Part shown: in pieces, positions 7,803-17,419 of the stretch
How positions within the stretch are numbered: position 1 is the first letter of the stretch
Layout of the letters: every line of letters begins with the position of its first letter
Source of the DNA: JACDBZ01 sp038233215
Lineage (GTDB): Bacteria; Chloroflexota; Limnocylindria; QHBO01
Direction: 5' to 3'
Assembly (NCBI GenBank): GCA_038233215.1
Contig: JBBSML010000018.1
Span: forward strand, 1-49,128
DNA: 49,128 nucleotides
Program-made: the position numbers and the translations under genes
Notes under the pieces: model-generated
Seen by the model: the letters and a program-made list of their open reading frames with translations, nothing else
What the model was told of the DNA's origin: nothing
The model's database searches: none

Positions 7803-8629
7803 GGGGGAAGCTCTTCATCATCGCGGTGCCCATCGGTAACCCGGACGATCTGACACTGCGCGCGAGAGACAGGTTGGGCGCCGTGGCGGTGGTGGCTGCC
7901 GAGGACACGCGTCATTTCGCGACCCTGGCCCGCCACCATGGGATCGAGACCCGGGCAGTGAGCTACCACGATCACAACGAGGACGCGCGCACGCGAGAGC
8001 TCATCGGGCGGCTCGAGGCCGGGGACGACGTGGCGCTCGTCAGTGACGCCGGCACGCCGCTGATCAGCGATCCGGGCTATCGGCTGGTCCGCGCGGCCAT
8101 CGACGCGAGCGTGCCCGTTACCAGCCTGCCCGGCGCCTCCGCTGTCACCACAGCCTTGGCTGTATCGGGACTGCCGCCTCATCCGTTTCGGTTCATCAGC
8201 TTCCTGCCTCGGACGGCTTCAACGCGACGGTCCGCATTCGAGGCAGTCGCAACGGATGCGGCGACGCTGGTCGCCTTCGAAGCCCCCCGGCGCCTGACGA
8301 AGGCGCTGCGCGACGCACTTGACATCCTGGGCGACCGTCCGGCTTGCCTCGCGCGGAGCATCACCAAGCCGCACGAGCGTTATCAGCGAGGACAACTGTC
8401 GGAGCTGATCGCCGAGCTGGAGGCGGAGGGCGAGGTGCGGGGGGAGTGCACGCTCCTCATCGGCGGGGCAGTCCAGCGCCCGGGCGTGACCGAGGACGCG
8501 GAGGCCGATGCCACCCTCCTCCTCAGAGCCGACGCCCCGGCTCGCGCCGTCCAGCAGCTGCTGATCCAGCGACACGGCCTCTCGAAGCGAGATGCGTACG
8601 CGCTCGTGCTGCGGCTTCGTGACCGATGA
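7799..8629 (+). CDS. rsmI: 16S rRNA (cytidine(1402)-2'-O)-methyltransferase
   Basis: 276 aa tetrapyrrole-methylase-fold enzyme that 2'-O-methylates C1402 in helix 44 of 16S rRNA, in the decoding centre. The N-terminus FIIAVPIGNPDDLTLRA, then AAEDTRH (~38), YHDHNE (~59), LVSDAGTPLISDPGYRLV (~79-96) and SLPGASAVTTAL (~108) are the RsmI signature set. Near 130 comes FRFISFLPR. The start at 7799 overlaps the small upstream ORF, and the end overlaps the next methyltransferase by four bases (ATGA). It is the first of three RNA-modification genes read as one operon. Confidence 0.95.
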   Translation: MRGKLFIIAVPIGNPDDLTLRARDRLGAVAVVAAEDTRHFATLARHHGIETRAVSYHDHNEDARTRELIGRLEAGDDVALVSDAGTPLISDPGYRLVRAAIDASVPVTSLPGASAVTTALAVSGLPPHPFRFISFLPRTASTRRSAFEAVATDAATLVAFEAPRRLTKALRDALDILGDRPACLARSITKPHERYQRGQLSELIAELEAEGEVRGECTLLIGGAVQRPGVTEDAEADATLLLRADAPARAVQQLLIQRHGLSKRDAYALVLRLRDR

Positions 8630-9429
8630 GCGCGGAGATCGTGGAGCGGGTGCTTCGGTCGCCGCGCTACCGCGGCGTGGACCGCGCACTCCTCGAGCGC
8701 CTCGTCGATGACGAGCTGCCGCGCGCCCGCAACGCGGCCGACGCGGTCAAGCGGGTGAAGCGGCGCCTCCACCAGGCGGTCGGTGCCTTCCGCGGAGCCG
8801 CGCGCCCGAATGCGCTCGCGGCGGCGTGGTCTGGTGACCTCACCGCACCCGACTTTCGTGCCGCGTGTGCCGAGGCGCTGCGCACGCACGCCTCCTCCCG
8901 CGAGCGCGCGGATCACCTCGAAGCCTTCTACGCCGGCATCTGGGCGGTCACCGGCGTTCCGGGGCGCATTCTCGACGTGGGGTGTGGCCTGAACCCGCTG
9001 TCCCTGCCATGGATGGGAGTGCCGCGTGACGCGACGTACCTCGCCTCCGACGTCGATCGCCGGCCGCTGGCAGCGGTCTCATCATTCCTCGCGCTGGTCG
9101 ACCAGCCGCACGACGTCGAGGTGCGGGATCTGGTGGAGAGCCCTCCGGTCGCCGAGGCGGATGTCGCCCTCCTGCTGAAGATCGTGACCACCCTCGACCG
9201 CCAGGATCCTGCGGCGGCGACGAATCTGCTGCGCACCCTCCGTGTCCGGTACGCCGTGGTCAGCTTTCCGACCCGGTCGCTGGGCGGCCGCGGAAAGGGG
9301 ATGGATCGAACGTACCGTGATCGTCTCGAACGACTGACGAACGACGCTGGGCGGGTGAGCGCGGTGGCGGAGGCATCGGTCCCGAATGAGCTCGTCTTCG
9401 TGCTGACCCTGGACACGCTCGATGGCTGA
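8626..9429 (+). CDS. 16S rRNA (guanine(1405)-N7)-methyltransferase, Arm/Rmt family
   Basis: 267 aa. It carries the hallmark of FmrO/RmtB/ArmA-type enzymes that methylate N7 of G1405 and block 4,6-linked aminoglycosides. N-terminal RSPRYRGV (11-18) and RLHQAVGAF (47-55) fit the extra helical domain that binds the 30S subunit. RTHASSRERADHLEAFY (86-102) and the SAM motif ILDVGCGLNPLSL (115-127) follow, then LLLKIVTTLDRQ (182-193) and the near-invariant SFPTRSLGGRGKGM (213-226). It overlaps rsmI by ATGA and the tgt-like gene by eight bases. G1405 lies three bases from the RsmI target. Function by family is strong; whether it gives resistance here is inferred. Confidence 0.9.
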   Translation: MSAEIVERVLRSPRYRGVDRALLERLVDDELPRARNAADAVKRVKRRLHQAVGAFRGAARPNALAAAWSGDLTAPDFRAACAEALRTHASSRERADHLEAFYAGIWAVTGVPGRILDVGCGLNPLSLPWMGVPRDATYLASDVDRRPLAAVSSFLALVDQPHDVEVRDLVESPPVAEADVALLLKIVTTLDRQDPAAATNLLRTLRVRYAVVSFPTRSLGGRGKGMDRTYRDRLERLTNDAGRVSAVAEASVPNELVFVLTLDTLDG

Positions 9430-10513
9430 GCCGCTCGTCACGCGTCGTGCCACGCTGCCGGTACCGACCTTCCTTCCTGATGCGACACGCGCCGGCGTTC
9501 GCGGCGTCAGCTCGGAAGACCTGCGCCACATCGGCATCGAAGGCGTGGTGGTCAACGCGTTCCATCTCCTGCGCCGTCCGGGCGCGCGGGTGGTCCAGGC
9601 GGCCGGCGGGATCCATCGGTTCATGGACTGGTCCGGCCCGATCCTGTCCGACTCGGGCGGGTTCCAGGTGTGGAGCCTCATTCGCCAGGATCCGAACCGC
9701 GGCGTGATCCGGGACAACGAGGTGATCTTTCGGGAGCCCGCCACCGGCGAGAAGTGGAACCTGACGCCGGAGCGGATCATCGGCCTCCAGTTCCAGCTGG
9801 GCAGCGACATTACGGTCTGTCTTGACGACTGTACCGACGCCGATGCACCCCAGGCCGAGCAGGAACGGTCGGTCGAGCGAACGCTGCGCTGGGCGAAACG
9901 GTGTCGCGAGGAGTTCGACCGGCAGGTGGCGGAACGTCGGCAGGCCGATCCCCCGCGCATCTTCGCTGTCGTGCAGGGCGGTGGGGTGGAGGCGCTTCGA
10001 CGCCAATGCGCCACCGAGCTGGCGGCCATCGGCTTCGACGGCTATGGCTTCGGCGGATGGCCGTTGGCTTCGGATGGCACGCTCTTGGCGGATCCGCTGC
10101 GCTGGGTCGCCGAGTCCCTGCCGAACTTCGCGCCCAAGCACGCCCTTGGGATCGGTCGACCGGATCACGTGGTGAGCGCATTCTCGCTCGGGTACTCGAT
10201 CTTCGACTGCGCGCTGCCGACCCGGGACGCGCGGCATGGTCGGCTATACGCGTATCGGGCCGGCTGGGCGGATCGACGACCGTCGCCCGGGGATCACTTC
10301 TACCGCGCCGTGCGCATCCATGACCCTGAGTACCGGGTTGACCACGGGCCGGTCGAGGAGGGATGTGACTGTCCGCTGTGCGCACGGCACTCGACGGCCT
10401 ATCTGCATCATCTGTTCAAGGTCGGCGACCTATCGGCCGAGCGGCTTGCCACGCTCCACAACCTGCGCTTCTACGTGCGGTTGTTCGACCTCCTGCGCGG
10501 GGGTGATGGCTGA
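9422..10513 (+). CDS. tgt: Queuine/preQ1 tRNA-ribosyltransferase-like protein with altered base pocket
   Basis: 363 aa TIM-barrel tRNA-guanine transglycosylase, which swaps a 7-deazaguanine base into tRNA. Catalytic parts are intact: SDSGGFQV (76-83), LDDC (134-137), VVQGG (183-187) and FDCALPTRDARHG (261-273) with the nucleophilic Asp at 262. The zinc site is C315, C317, C320 and probably H346. The substrate loop, usually GGLAVGE, reads GGWPLASDG (211-219), so the Glu of that loop is missing. It overlaps the Arm-like gene by eight bases. The stop abuts the convergent SIS gene stop in a TGATCA palindrome. The substrate may differ from preQ1. The symbol is by family only. Confidence 0.85.
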   Translation: MAEPLVTRRATLPVPTFLPDATRAGVRGVSSEDLRHIGIEGVVVNAFHLLRRPGARVVQAAGGIHRFMDWSGPILSDSGGFQVWSLIRQDPNRGVIRDNEVIFREPATGEKWNLTPERIIGLQFQLGSDITVCLDDCTDADAPQAEQERSVERTLRWAKRCREEFDRQVAERRQADPPRIFAVVQGGGVEALRRQCATELAAIGFDGYGFGGWPLASDGTLLADPLRWVAESLPNFAPKHALGIGRPDHVVSAFSLGYSIFDCALPTRDARHGRLYAYRAGWADRRPSPGDHFYRAVRIHDPEYRVDHGPVEEGCDCPLCARHSTAYLHHLFKVGDLSAERLATLHNLRFYVRLFDLLRGGDG

Positions 10514-11668
10514 TCAAGAGTGGGCCATGGCCTGCGCGGCGTCTTCGCGACCCAGGGTGTCCGGATTGACGCCTCGCGCTCGTGCGAGGCGCTCCGTCAG
10601 CAACTGGAGTGCAACGGCCGCGGCGAGCAGCGGTCCCGCCAGGCCGGGTACGCGACCGATCTGCGGCAGGACGATCCGGCCCGCCGGCGTTGCATTGGCA
10701 TCAAGCTCGCGGTCGAACGTTTCGGCCACGATGGCTGCGGTAGGCATGCCGAGCGCCTCAGCTGCCGCAAGGACCTTGCGTGCGCGGTCCAAGACAGGCG
10801 GCGGTCCGCCGGTGAGTACCGCGAGCAGGCCCGTCCAGCGCGTCGCTGCTGCGAGGTGGCCGTGCAGGATCGTTTCAAGCTCGTGCGCGTGCGCCGTGAG
10901 TCGCGCTCCTTCCGCCACCTTGAGCGCCAGTTCCCGGGCAGTGACGTAGTCCGCTCCCGAACCGATGATCATCAGCGAATCGACACCGGCCAGACCGGCC
11001 GCCACATCCGCGGCGGCGCGGGGATCGGTGGAGACGTTCAGCAGCGCATGAATCGCCGCGGCATCCGGACGGCTCTTCGTCAGGCGCGCCACGAGTGCGA
11101 TGCCGACCAGGATCGGCGACAGGTATCCGACGGTGTGGCACCAGCTTTGGTCCTGCTCGTCGGTCAGGATGACCAGCTCGGCAAGCCCCGCACCGGGTGA
11201 GCCGCCGCCGACCGTGATGAGCGCCGTTTGCGCACCGGCGTCACGCGCCGTGCGGATTGCATCGTTGGTCGCGTGGGTCCCGCCCTCGTGCGAGACCGCG
11301 ATGAGCAGTCCGTTCCGCAGCGGGCGATGGAGCGTCTCGAGTGCCTGGACGCACCGAACTTCGCGTCCGGCGGGAAGGCCGAGTGCCTCGTTGAGCAATG
11401 CCGCGATCCCCATGGCTGCGTGCTCCGACGTGCCGCAGCCCGTGGTGACGATGGGTCGAACAGCGTCCGCGCTTTCGCGGACCTGCGTGACCAGCGCCTC
11501 GAGCGCGTCGTCCGTGGCCAACCGCCGCATGAGGCGTTCCGCGAGCGCTGGCTCGGCGGCGATCATTTCGCTCATGACATACGGCGGTCGCGAGCGGAAG
11601 GTCGGCATCTCCGATGGTGCCCACGGTTGCGGCGCGCCGGGCAGTGGCGATGACACCTGCCGCGTCAT
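10514..11668 (-). CDS. SIS-domain sugar-phosphate isomerase/deaminase-like protein
   Basis: 384 aa with two SIS domains resembling the isomerase half of GlmS and the NagB-II/AgaS deaminases. The first contains GCGTSEHAA (~80) and SHEGGTHATNDA (~128); the second contains IGSGADYVTARELALKVAEG (~235-254) and HAHELETILHG. It lacks the glutaminase domain. The ATG at 11668 overlaps the stop of a 49-aa ORF as ATGA, which is in turn coupled to hutU, so it is probably cotranscribed with histidine degradation. A role on an amino sugar phosphate is inferred from family; why it sits in a hut operon is unclear. Confidence 0.8.
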   Translation of the reverse strand: MTRQVSSPLPGAPQPWAPSEMPTFRSRPPYVMSEMIAAEPALAERLMRRLATDDALEALVTQVRESADAVRPIVTTGCGTSEHAAMGIAALLNEALGLPAGREVRCVQALETLHRPLRNGLLIAVSHEGGTHATNDAIRTARDAGAQTALITVGGGSPGAGLAELVILTDEQDQSWCHTVGYLSPILVGIALVARLTKSRPDAAAIHALLNVSTDPRAAADVAAGLAGVDSLMIIGSGADYVTARELALKVAEGARLTAHAHELETILHGHLAAATRWTGLLAVLTGGPPPVLDRARKVLAAAEALGMPTAAIVAETFDRELDANATPAGRIVLPQIGRVPGLAGPLLAAAVALQLLTERLARARGVNPDTLGREDAAQAMAHS

Positions 11669-11810
11669 CCAGTGCCCCAGCGTCCGTATTCGGTAACGCC
11701 GCCGACGCGCTCCGGACGGAGCTCGGGCTCGGCGTCATCTGCGCGGCCGACAAGGGCGGCACGTTCGAGATCCATGTCAGTCACCGACTCGATCTCGAGC
11801 AACAGGTCAG

Positions 11811-11814
<4 letters not shown>
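11665..11814 (-). CDS. 49-aa ORF coupled on both sides (hutU and SIS gene)
   Basis: The ATG at 11814 overlaps the hutU TGA, and its own TGA overlaps the SIS-gene ATG; both junctions are ATGA. The acidic peptide begins MTDLLLEIESVTDMDLERA and ends TEYGRWGTG. No signal, membrane segment or known motif is seen. Double coupling in a tight operon is good evidence that it is translated, but conservation is untested. Confidence 0.5.
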
Positions 11815-13484
<1,670 letters not shown>

Positions 13485-13490
13485 CGGGCG

Positions 13491-13496
13491 ATGATA
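13491..13496 (-). promoter_or_regulatory. -10 element TATCAT, leaderless hutU promoter
   Basis: On the minus strand TATCAT, six bases, then the hutU ATG at 13484. No ribosome site is present. It lies in the 29-base gap after the ZIP transporter gene. Confidence 0.5.
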
Positions 13497-13513
13497 CGGC
13501 TGAGCGGAGTGAT

Positions 13514-14236
13514 TCACGGGCGGGAAAGCAGGAAGGCGGTCGCGAAGCCAAGGGCCGTGGCCAGCCCGACACGATCCCCGCCATTCACGAAGGCCTCGGG
13601 AAACATCGTGTCGGCCAGCATGGTGAGGATGGCCCCGGCGGCGAAGCTCTGAGCCAGGGCGAGCGGCGCCGAGCTCATGTCCGCGAAGACTGCATTGCCG
13701 ATGGCCGCCGCGAGCGCGGAGGCGATCGCCACCGCCAGCCACACGGCGACGATCATCCCGCGACCATGACCCTCGTCGAGCAGGTCGCGGGTGCCGGCGA
13801 GGCCCTCCGGCAGATTCGAGATCAGGACCGCGGCGAAGAACGACGGGCTGACTCCGGCGCCGCCGAGGAGCGTTGCGCCGAGCACGAGGGACTCCGGGAT
13901 GCCGTCGAGGAGCGCGCCGAGGACGATAGCCGGTCCAGCCGTCTTTGCTTGGTGCGTACTGCCGTTTCGGCTCCATCGGTCGATCAGTCGATCCCCGCCG
14001 AAGTAGATGAGCGCGCCAGCCGCGATGCCGACCGCGAACACGACCGTGCCGCTGGCTCGAAATGCTTCATCGGCGAGGTCGAAGGCCAGCGCGCTGACAA
14101 GCGCCCCGGCACCGAATGCCATGCCGAGCGCAACCACCCCGCGTGGTATCCGAAGCGTGATCGCGGCAACGGCTCCCAGCACCAGCGCAGATCCGGCAAG
14201 CGCACCCCACAGCCCGGCCTGAATCGGCTCGGGCAT
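13514..14236 (-). CDS. ZIP-family metal transporter
   Basis: 240 aa integral membrane protein with about eight hydrophobic helices. The two ZIP metal-site helices read LDGIPESLVLG (~108-118) and ISNLPEGLAGT (~139-149). Both keep the PE core, but the usual leading His is Asp or Ser, so metal choice may differ from classic zinc importers. It lies between the GNAT gene (three bases away) and hutU on the same strand. Histidine ammonia-lyase needs no metal, so a link with the pathway is only positional. Confidence 0.82.
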   Translation of the reverse strand: MPEPIQAGLWGALAGSALVLGAVAAITLRIPRGVVALGMAFGAGALVSALAFDLADEAFRASGTVVFAVGIAAGALIYFGGDRLIDRWSRNGSTHQAKTAGPAIVLGALLDGIPESLVLGATLLGGAGVSPSFFAAVLISNLPEGLAGTRDLLDEGHGRGMIVAVWLAVAIASALAAAIGNAVFADMSSAPLALAQSFAAGAILTMLADTMFPEAFVNGGDRVGLATALGFATAFLLSRP

Positions 14237-14239
14237 CGG

Positions 14240-14998
14240 TCAGCCCACGCCGAAGGGGTTCGGTCGCTTCGGCTTCTGTGCAGGAAGCCGAAAGAGGTCA
14301 TCCGGGTCGCGCTTGGGCGGCATCGGCAACGGCCAGCCGTCGTCATCATCGTCGGATGGCTTGCTGGCGCGCAACAGGCCGGACCACGCCCCAGGATCGG
14401 TCTCGCCGGTCAGCTCTCGGCGGTAGACCGGGAAACGATCGTCGCCGGCGGCGTGCTCAAAGCCGGCCGCCTCGTAGGCAGAGGACGGGCCGGGCGACGG
14501 GAGCCATTCATCGTTGGCGGCTTCGGGGTAGGCCTCGACCGCGATGATGCCCCGCCGGTCGAGGTCGGCGCACACGGCTTCGAGCAGCCCGGCGCCGACG
14601 CGGGCGCGATCATCACCCTCGGGGCTGACCTGGAGGCAAGTGACGACCCACGGGGCCGGCGACTCGGGCAGCTGCGGGTAGCGGTCGCGGATCGACTGCG
14701 CCCGGGGGTAGGCACTCAGCGGACCGAATTGCGCATAGCCGATGGCGAGGCGCTGCACGGCATCGGTCCGGTACGCGAGCATGGCGTAGGCACCGGACAC
14801 CCCGCGCCCGGCAAGTAGCCGTTGGCGCTTGCCGCCAGCCAGCGCGTCGGCGTTGCGCGCATCGGGCTGCGGACCATCCCGCCCTCCGTCAAGCCGCTCC
14901 CAGTAGTCGCACGTCTGGCAACGCGCGCCTGGCTGCGCGGGCGCCGGAATATCGTCGAAGCTGCGTTCGTCGATCAGCTCGAAGGTCAGCTCATCCAT
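14240..14998 (-). CDS. GNAT-like N-acetyltransferase
   Basis: 252 aa from ATG 14998, which overlaps the end of hutH by eight bases and so suggests coupling. An N-terminal ARCQTCDYWERLDG (~24-37) holds two cysteines. The core resembles GNAT: AIGYAQFGPLSAYPRAQ for the central strand, VVTCLQVSPEG-DDRARVGAGLLEAV for the acetyl-CoA loop, and SSAYEAAGFE at the end. The acceptor is unknown. The acidic DDDDDG stretch and basic C-terminal tail are unusual but do not define function. Confidence 0.7.
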   Translation of the reverse strand: MDELTFELIDERSFDDIPAPAQPGARCQTCDYWERLDGGRDGPQPDARNADALAGGKRQRLLAGRGVSGAYAMLAYRTDAVQRLAIGYAQFGPLSAYPRAQSIRDRYPQLPESPAPWVVTCLQVSPEGDDRARVGAGLLEAVCADLDRRGIIAVEAYPEAANDEWLPSPGPSSAYEAAGFEHAAGDDRFPVYRRELTGETDPGAWSGLLRASKPSDDDDDGWPLPMPPKRDPDDLFRLPAQKPKRPNPFGVG

Positions 14999-16523
14999 GC
15001 GCGCCCTGCGTTGCCCCATTGGCCAGCAGCTCGCCAGCGTGAACCAGATCGCGCACGGCGCCGATGTCGGGCGCCGGTGATCTGTCCGCATCGAGGTGCG
15101 GCACGCGGGAGCGGACGATGGCGTGCGCGCGCGCGACGCCGTTGCCCGGCCTCATGGGCGCGCGGAAGTCGAGTCCCTGGGCGGCGCACAGCGCCTCGAT
15201 TGCGAGCACGTGCTCGGCTCGATCGATCGCCTCACGGAGATGCAGCGCCGATGTGGCTCCCATGCTGACGTGATCCTCCTGGTTGGCGCTCGTGGGGATC
15301 GTGTCCACCGATGACGGATGCGCCAACGTCTGGAGCTCATTGACCAGTGCTGCCGCCGTGTAGTGCGCGATCATCAGGCCGCTCTCGACGCCCGGCCGCT
15401 CGGCCAGGAAGGCCGGCAGCCCGGAAAGATGGGCGTCCACCAGCCGCGCGGTGCGTCGCTCGGAGATTGATGCCAGCTCGGCGACGGCCAGCGTGGCATA
15501 GTCGAGCGCCAGGGCCAGCGGCTCACCGTGGAAGTTGCCGCCAGAGATGACCTCGCCGGTCGGGAAGACGAGCGGATTGTCGGTAACCGCGTTGATTTCG
15601 ACGCGCAATACGCGCTCCAGCTCGCCGAGCGCGTCGCGCGCGGCGCCGTGCACCTGCGGCATGCAGCGAAGGCTGTATGCGTCCTGAACGCGATGCTCGG
15701 TGTCGTGGCGGTGAGACGCCCAGATCTCGCTCTCATCCAGCAAGGCGCGCAGGTGCCGTGCCGACGCGACCTGTCCGGGGTGCGGCCGGGCGGCCACCAA
15801 TTGTTCCGCGAAGGCGGCTCCGGTCCCCAGCATCGCCTCCAGGCTCATGGCGCCCACCACGTCGGCGGTGAATGCAAGCCGCAACGCGTCGTGGTGAGCC
15901 AATGCGCCGATGCCGGCCATCAGCTGGGTCCCGTTCAGCAGCGCCAGCCCCTCCTTGGCGCCAAGCGTGAGCGGCGCCAGGTTCGCACGGCCCAGCGCAT
16001 CGGCGCCCGGGCCCGGTCCCACCCCGTCGATCGTCGCCTCTCCCTCGCCGATGAGGACCAGTGCGAGGTGCGCCAGTGGCGCAAGGTCGCCCGACGCTCC
16101 CAGGCTGCCGCGCGACGGGACGATCGGATGGACGGCCGCGTTGAGCATGCCGATCAAGAGCTCTGCCACCTCCACCCGCACGCCGGATAGCCCGACGGCG
16201 AGCGTGTTTGCGCGCAGCACGAGCATCGCGCGAACCACCTCGTCGGGGAGCGGATCCCCAACGCCAGCGGCGTGGGAGCGGACCAGATTCCGCTGAAGCT
16301 CGGCGGTTTGAGAGGGCTCGATGCGGACGTCAGCCAGGTCGCCGAAACCGGTGGTGACGCCGTAGACGGTCGCACCATCGGCCACGAGGCGTTCGATGAC
16401 GGCGCGCGATTTACCCATGCGTTGCGCGGCCTCGTGATCGAGCGCCACCGCGCGGCGACCGCGCGCCACCTCGATCACGTTGTCGATGGTGAGGTCTCGG
16501 CCCGAGAGCGAAAGCGGCGGCAT
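14991..16523 (-). CDS. hutH: Histidine ammonia-lyase
   Basis: 510 aa. It deaminates histidine to urocanate, the first step of the pathway, using the autocatalytic MIO cofactor. The MIO triad is in GASGDLAPLAHLAL (~141-154). YGVTTGFGDL (~54), LLNGTQLMAG (~192), QDAYSLRCMPQVHG (~280), NPLVF (~315), GGNFHGEP (~326) and SANQEDHVSMG (~406) are all present. The start at 16523 lies 20 bases from the divergent PAP2 start, with overlapping -10 elements between them. The 3' end overlaps the GNAT gene. Confidence 0.96.
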   Translation of the reverse strand: MPPLSLSGRDLTIDNVIEVARGRRAVALDHEAAQRMGKSRAVIERLVADGATVYGVTTGFGDLADVRIEPSQTAELQRNLVRSHAAGVGDPLPDEVVRAMLVLRANTLAVGLSGVRVEVAELLIGMLNAAVHPIVPSRGSLGASGDLAPLAHLALVLIGEGEATIDGVGPGPGADALGRANLAPLTLGAKEGLALLNGTQLMAGIGALAHHDALRLAFTADVVGAMSLEAMLGTGAAFAEQLVAARPHPGQVASARHLRALLDESEIWASHRHDTEHRVQDAYSLRCMPQVHGAARDALGELERVLRVEINAVTDNPLVFPTGEVISGGNFHGEPLALALDYATLAVAELASISERRTARLVDAHLSGLPAFLAERPGVESGLMIAHYTAAALVNELQTLAHPSSVDTIPTSANQEDHVSMGATSALHLREAIDRAEHVLAIEALCAAQGLDFRAPMRPGNGVARAHAIVRSRVPHLDADRSPAPDIGAVRDLVHAGELLANGATQGAHG

Positions 16524-16530
16524 CGGTCCC

Positions 16531-16537
16531 TATACTA
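16531..16537. promoter_or_regulatory. Overlapping divergent -10 elements for hutH and PAP2 gene
   Basis: TATACT (16531-16536) is seven nt before the GTG at 16544. On the other strand TAGTAT (16537-16532) is eight nt before the hutH ATG at 16523. The two elements share five base pairs within a 20-bp intergenic gap, so the two polymerases should exclude each other. Each -35 must lie inside the opposite coding region. Confidence 0.55.
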
Positions 16538-16543
16538 CGCACC

Positions 16544-17371
16544 GTGAGACGGCTGCCGGACCCCATGCGCCGCCTCGTGGTGAGCGATGAGGCAGCACAC
16601 CACCTCGGCGGCGCGGTGCCCAGCCCGGCGGCGGCGTTTCTCCTGGCGGTGATCGCGCTCCCGGCTCTCTTCTGGCTCGTGATGCTCAAGCGCACGACGG
16701 TCTACACGGCACCCGAAGAGTGGATGATGTCGACCTTCGTGCCGGCCATTCACGGTTGGGTTGAGACCAACCTGACCTTGGTCGAGCTCCTGATCATCGG
16801 CATCAGTGGCCTCGGCAGTGGGTGGTTCGTGGCGCTCGCGTTTGCCGCCCTCGGCCTCCTCGCGCTCGCGAATGGGCGTCGGGATCTTGCGCTGCTGCTC
16901 GCGCTGGGGACGCTCTGCTTCCCCATGGAGTGGGCGCTCAAGTACTTCACCTCCTCGGAGGCGATCAGCCTCGGTGCGCTGGTGAGCGCGATCTTCAACG
17001 TCAACGACATCGGGCTCGACGACATCGCGGATTTCCCGGCCGGGCACGCGCTGCGCGCCACCGTCCTGTACGGGATCGCTGCCTTCTGCGTGGCGCGGCT
17101 CGCGCACGATCACCGGCAGGGCCAGGTCGCCTATCTCGTCGCGGCCATCTTCGTCGGGGCTATCAGCGCCACTCGGATCTATCTTCAGGCGCACTACCCG
17201 ATGGACGTGCTCGGCGGTTGGATGGCCGGCGGCGCGCTGCTCGCCATCCTGGTGGCGGTCCACGTGCTCGGCGTCGATGAGCGGGCCCGCGCGCGCGCGC
17301 TCGCCGAAGCGGCCGCTCATCCCCGCGGGCGCCGCATCGCCGTGCCACGCCGCACGCCGACCGAGGGCTGA
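16544..17371 (+). CDS. PAP2-superfamily membrane phosphatase-like protein
   Basis: 275 aa from GTG 16544, set by the -10 seven nt upstream. About six membrane helices. Partial PAP2 motifs: FPAGHALRATVLYG (the PSGH motif reads PAGH) and ATRIYLQAHYPMDVLGGW, the R-x6-H-x3-D motif. Motif 1 (KX6RP) is reduced to a lysine in LKYFTSS. It probably acts on a lipid phosphate or undecaprenyl pyrophosphate at the outer face, but the weak first motif leaves activity open. Four bases after its stop begins the DedA-family frame; both are likely one transcript. Confidence 0.75.
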   Translation: MRRLPDPMRRLVVSDEAAHHLGGAVPSPAAAFLLAVIALPALFWLVMLKRTTVYTAPEEWMMSTFVPAIHGWVETNLTLVELLIIGISGLGSGWFVALAFAALGLLALANGRRDLALLLALGTLCFPMEWALKYFTSSEAISLGALVSAIFNVNDIGLDDIADFPAGHALRATVLYGIAAFCVARLAHDHRQGQVAYLVAAIFVGAISATRIYLQAHYPMDVLGGWMAGGALLAILVAVHVLGVDERARARALAEAAAHPRGRRIAVPRRTPTEG

Positions 17372-17419
17372 GCCCTGCTCGACTTCATCGACCGCGAGGT
17401 CATCCCGTTCGTCCTCCAG

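Noticed and set aside
13485..13976. N-terminal extension of hutU
   Set aside because: The added residues are antisense to the ZIP gene; urocanate hydratase starts at 13484, which also has a -10 element.
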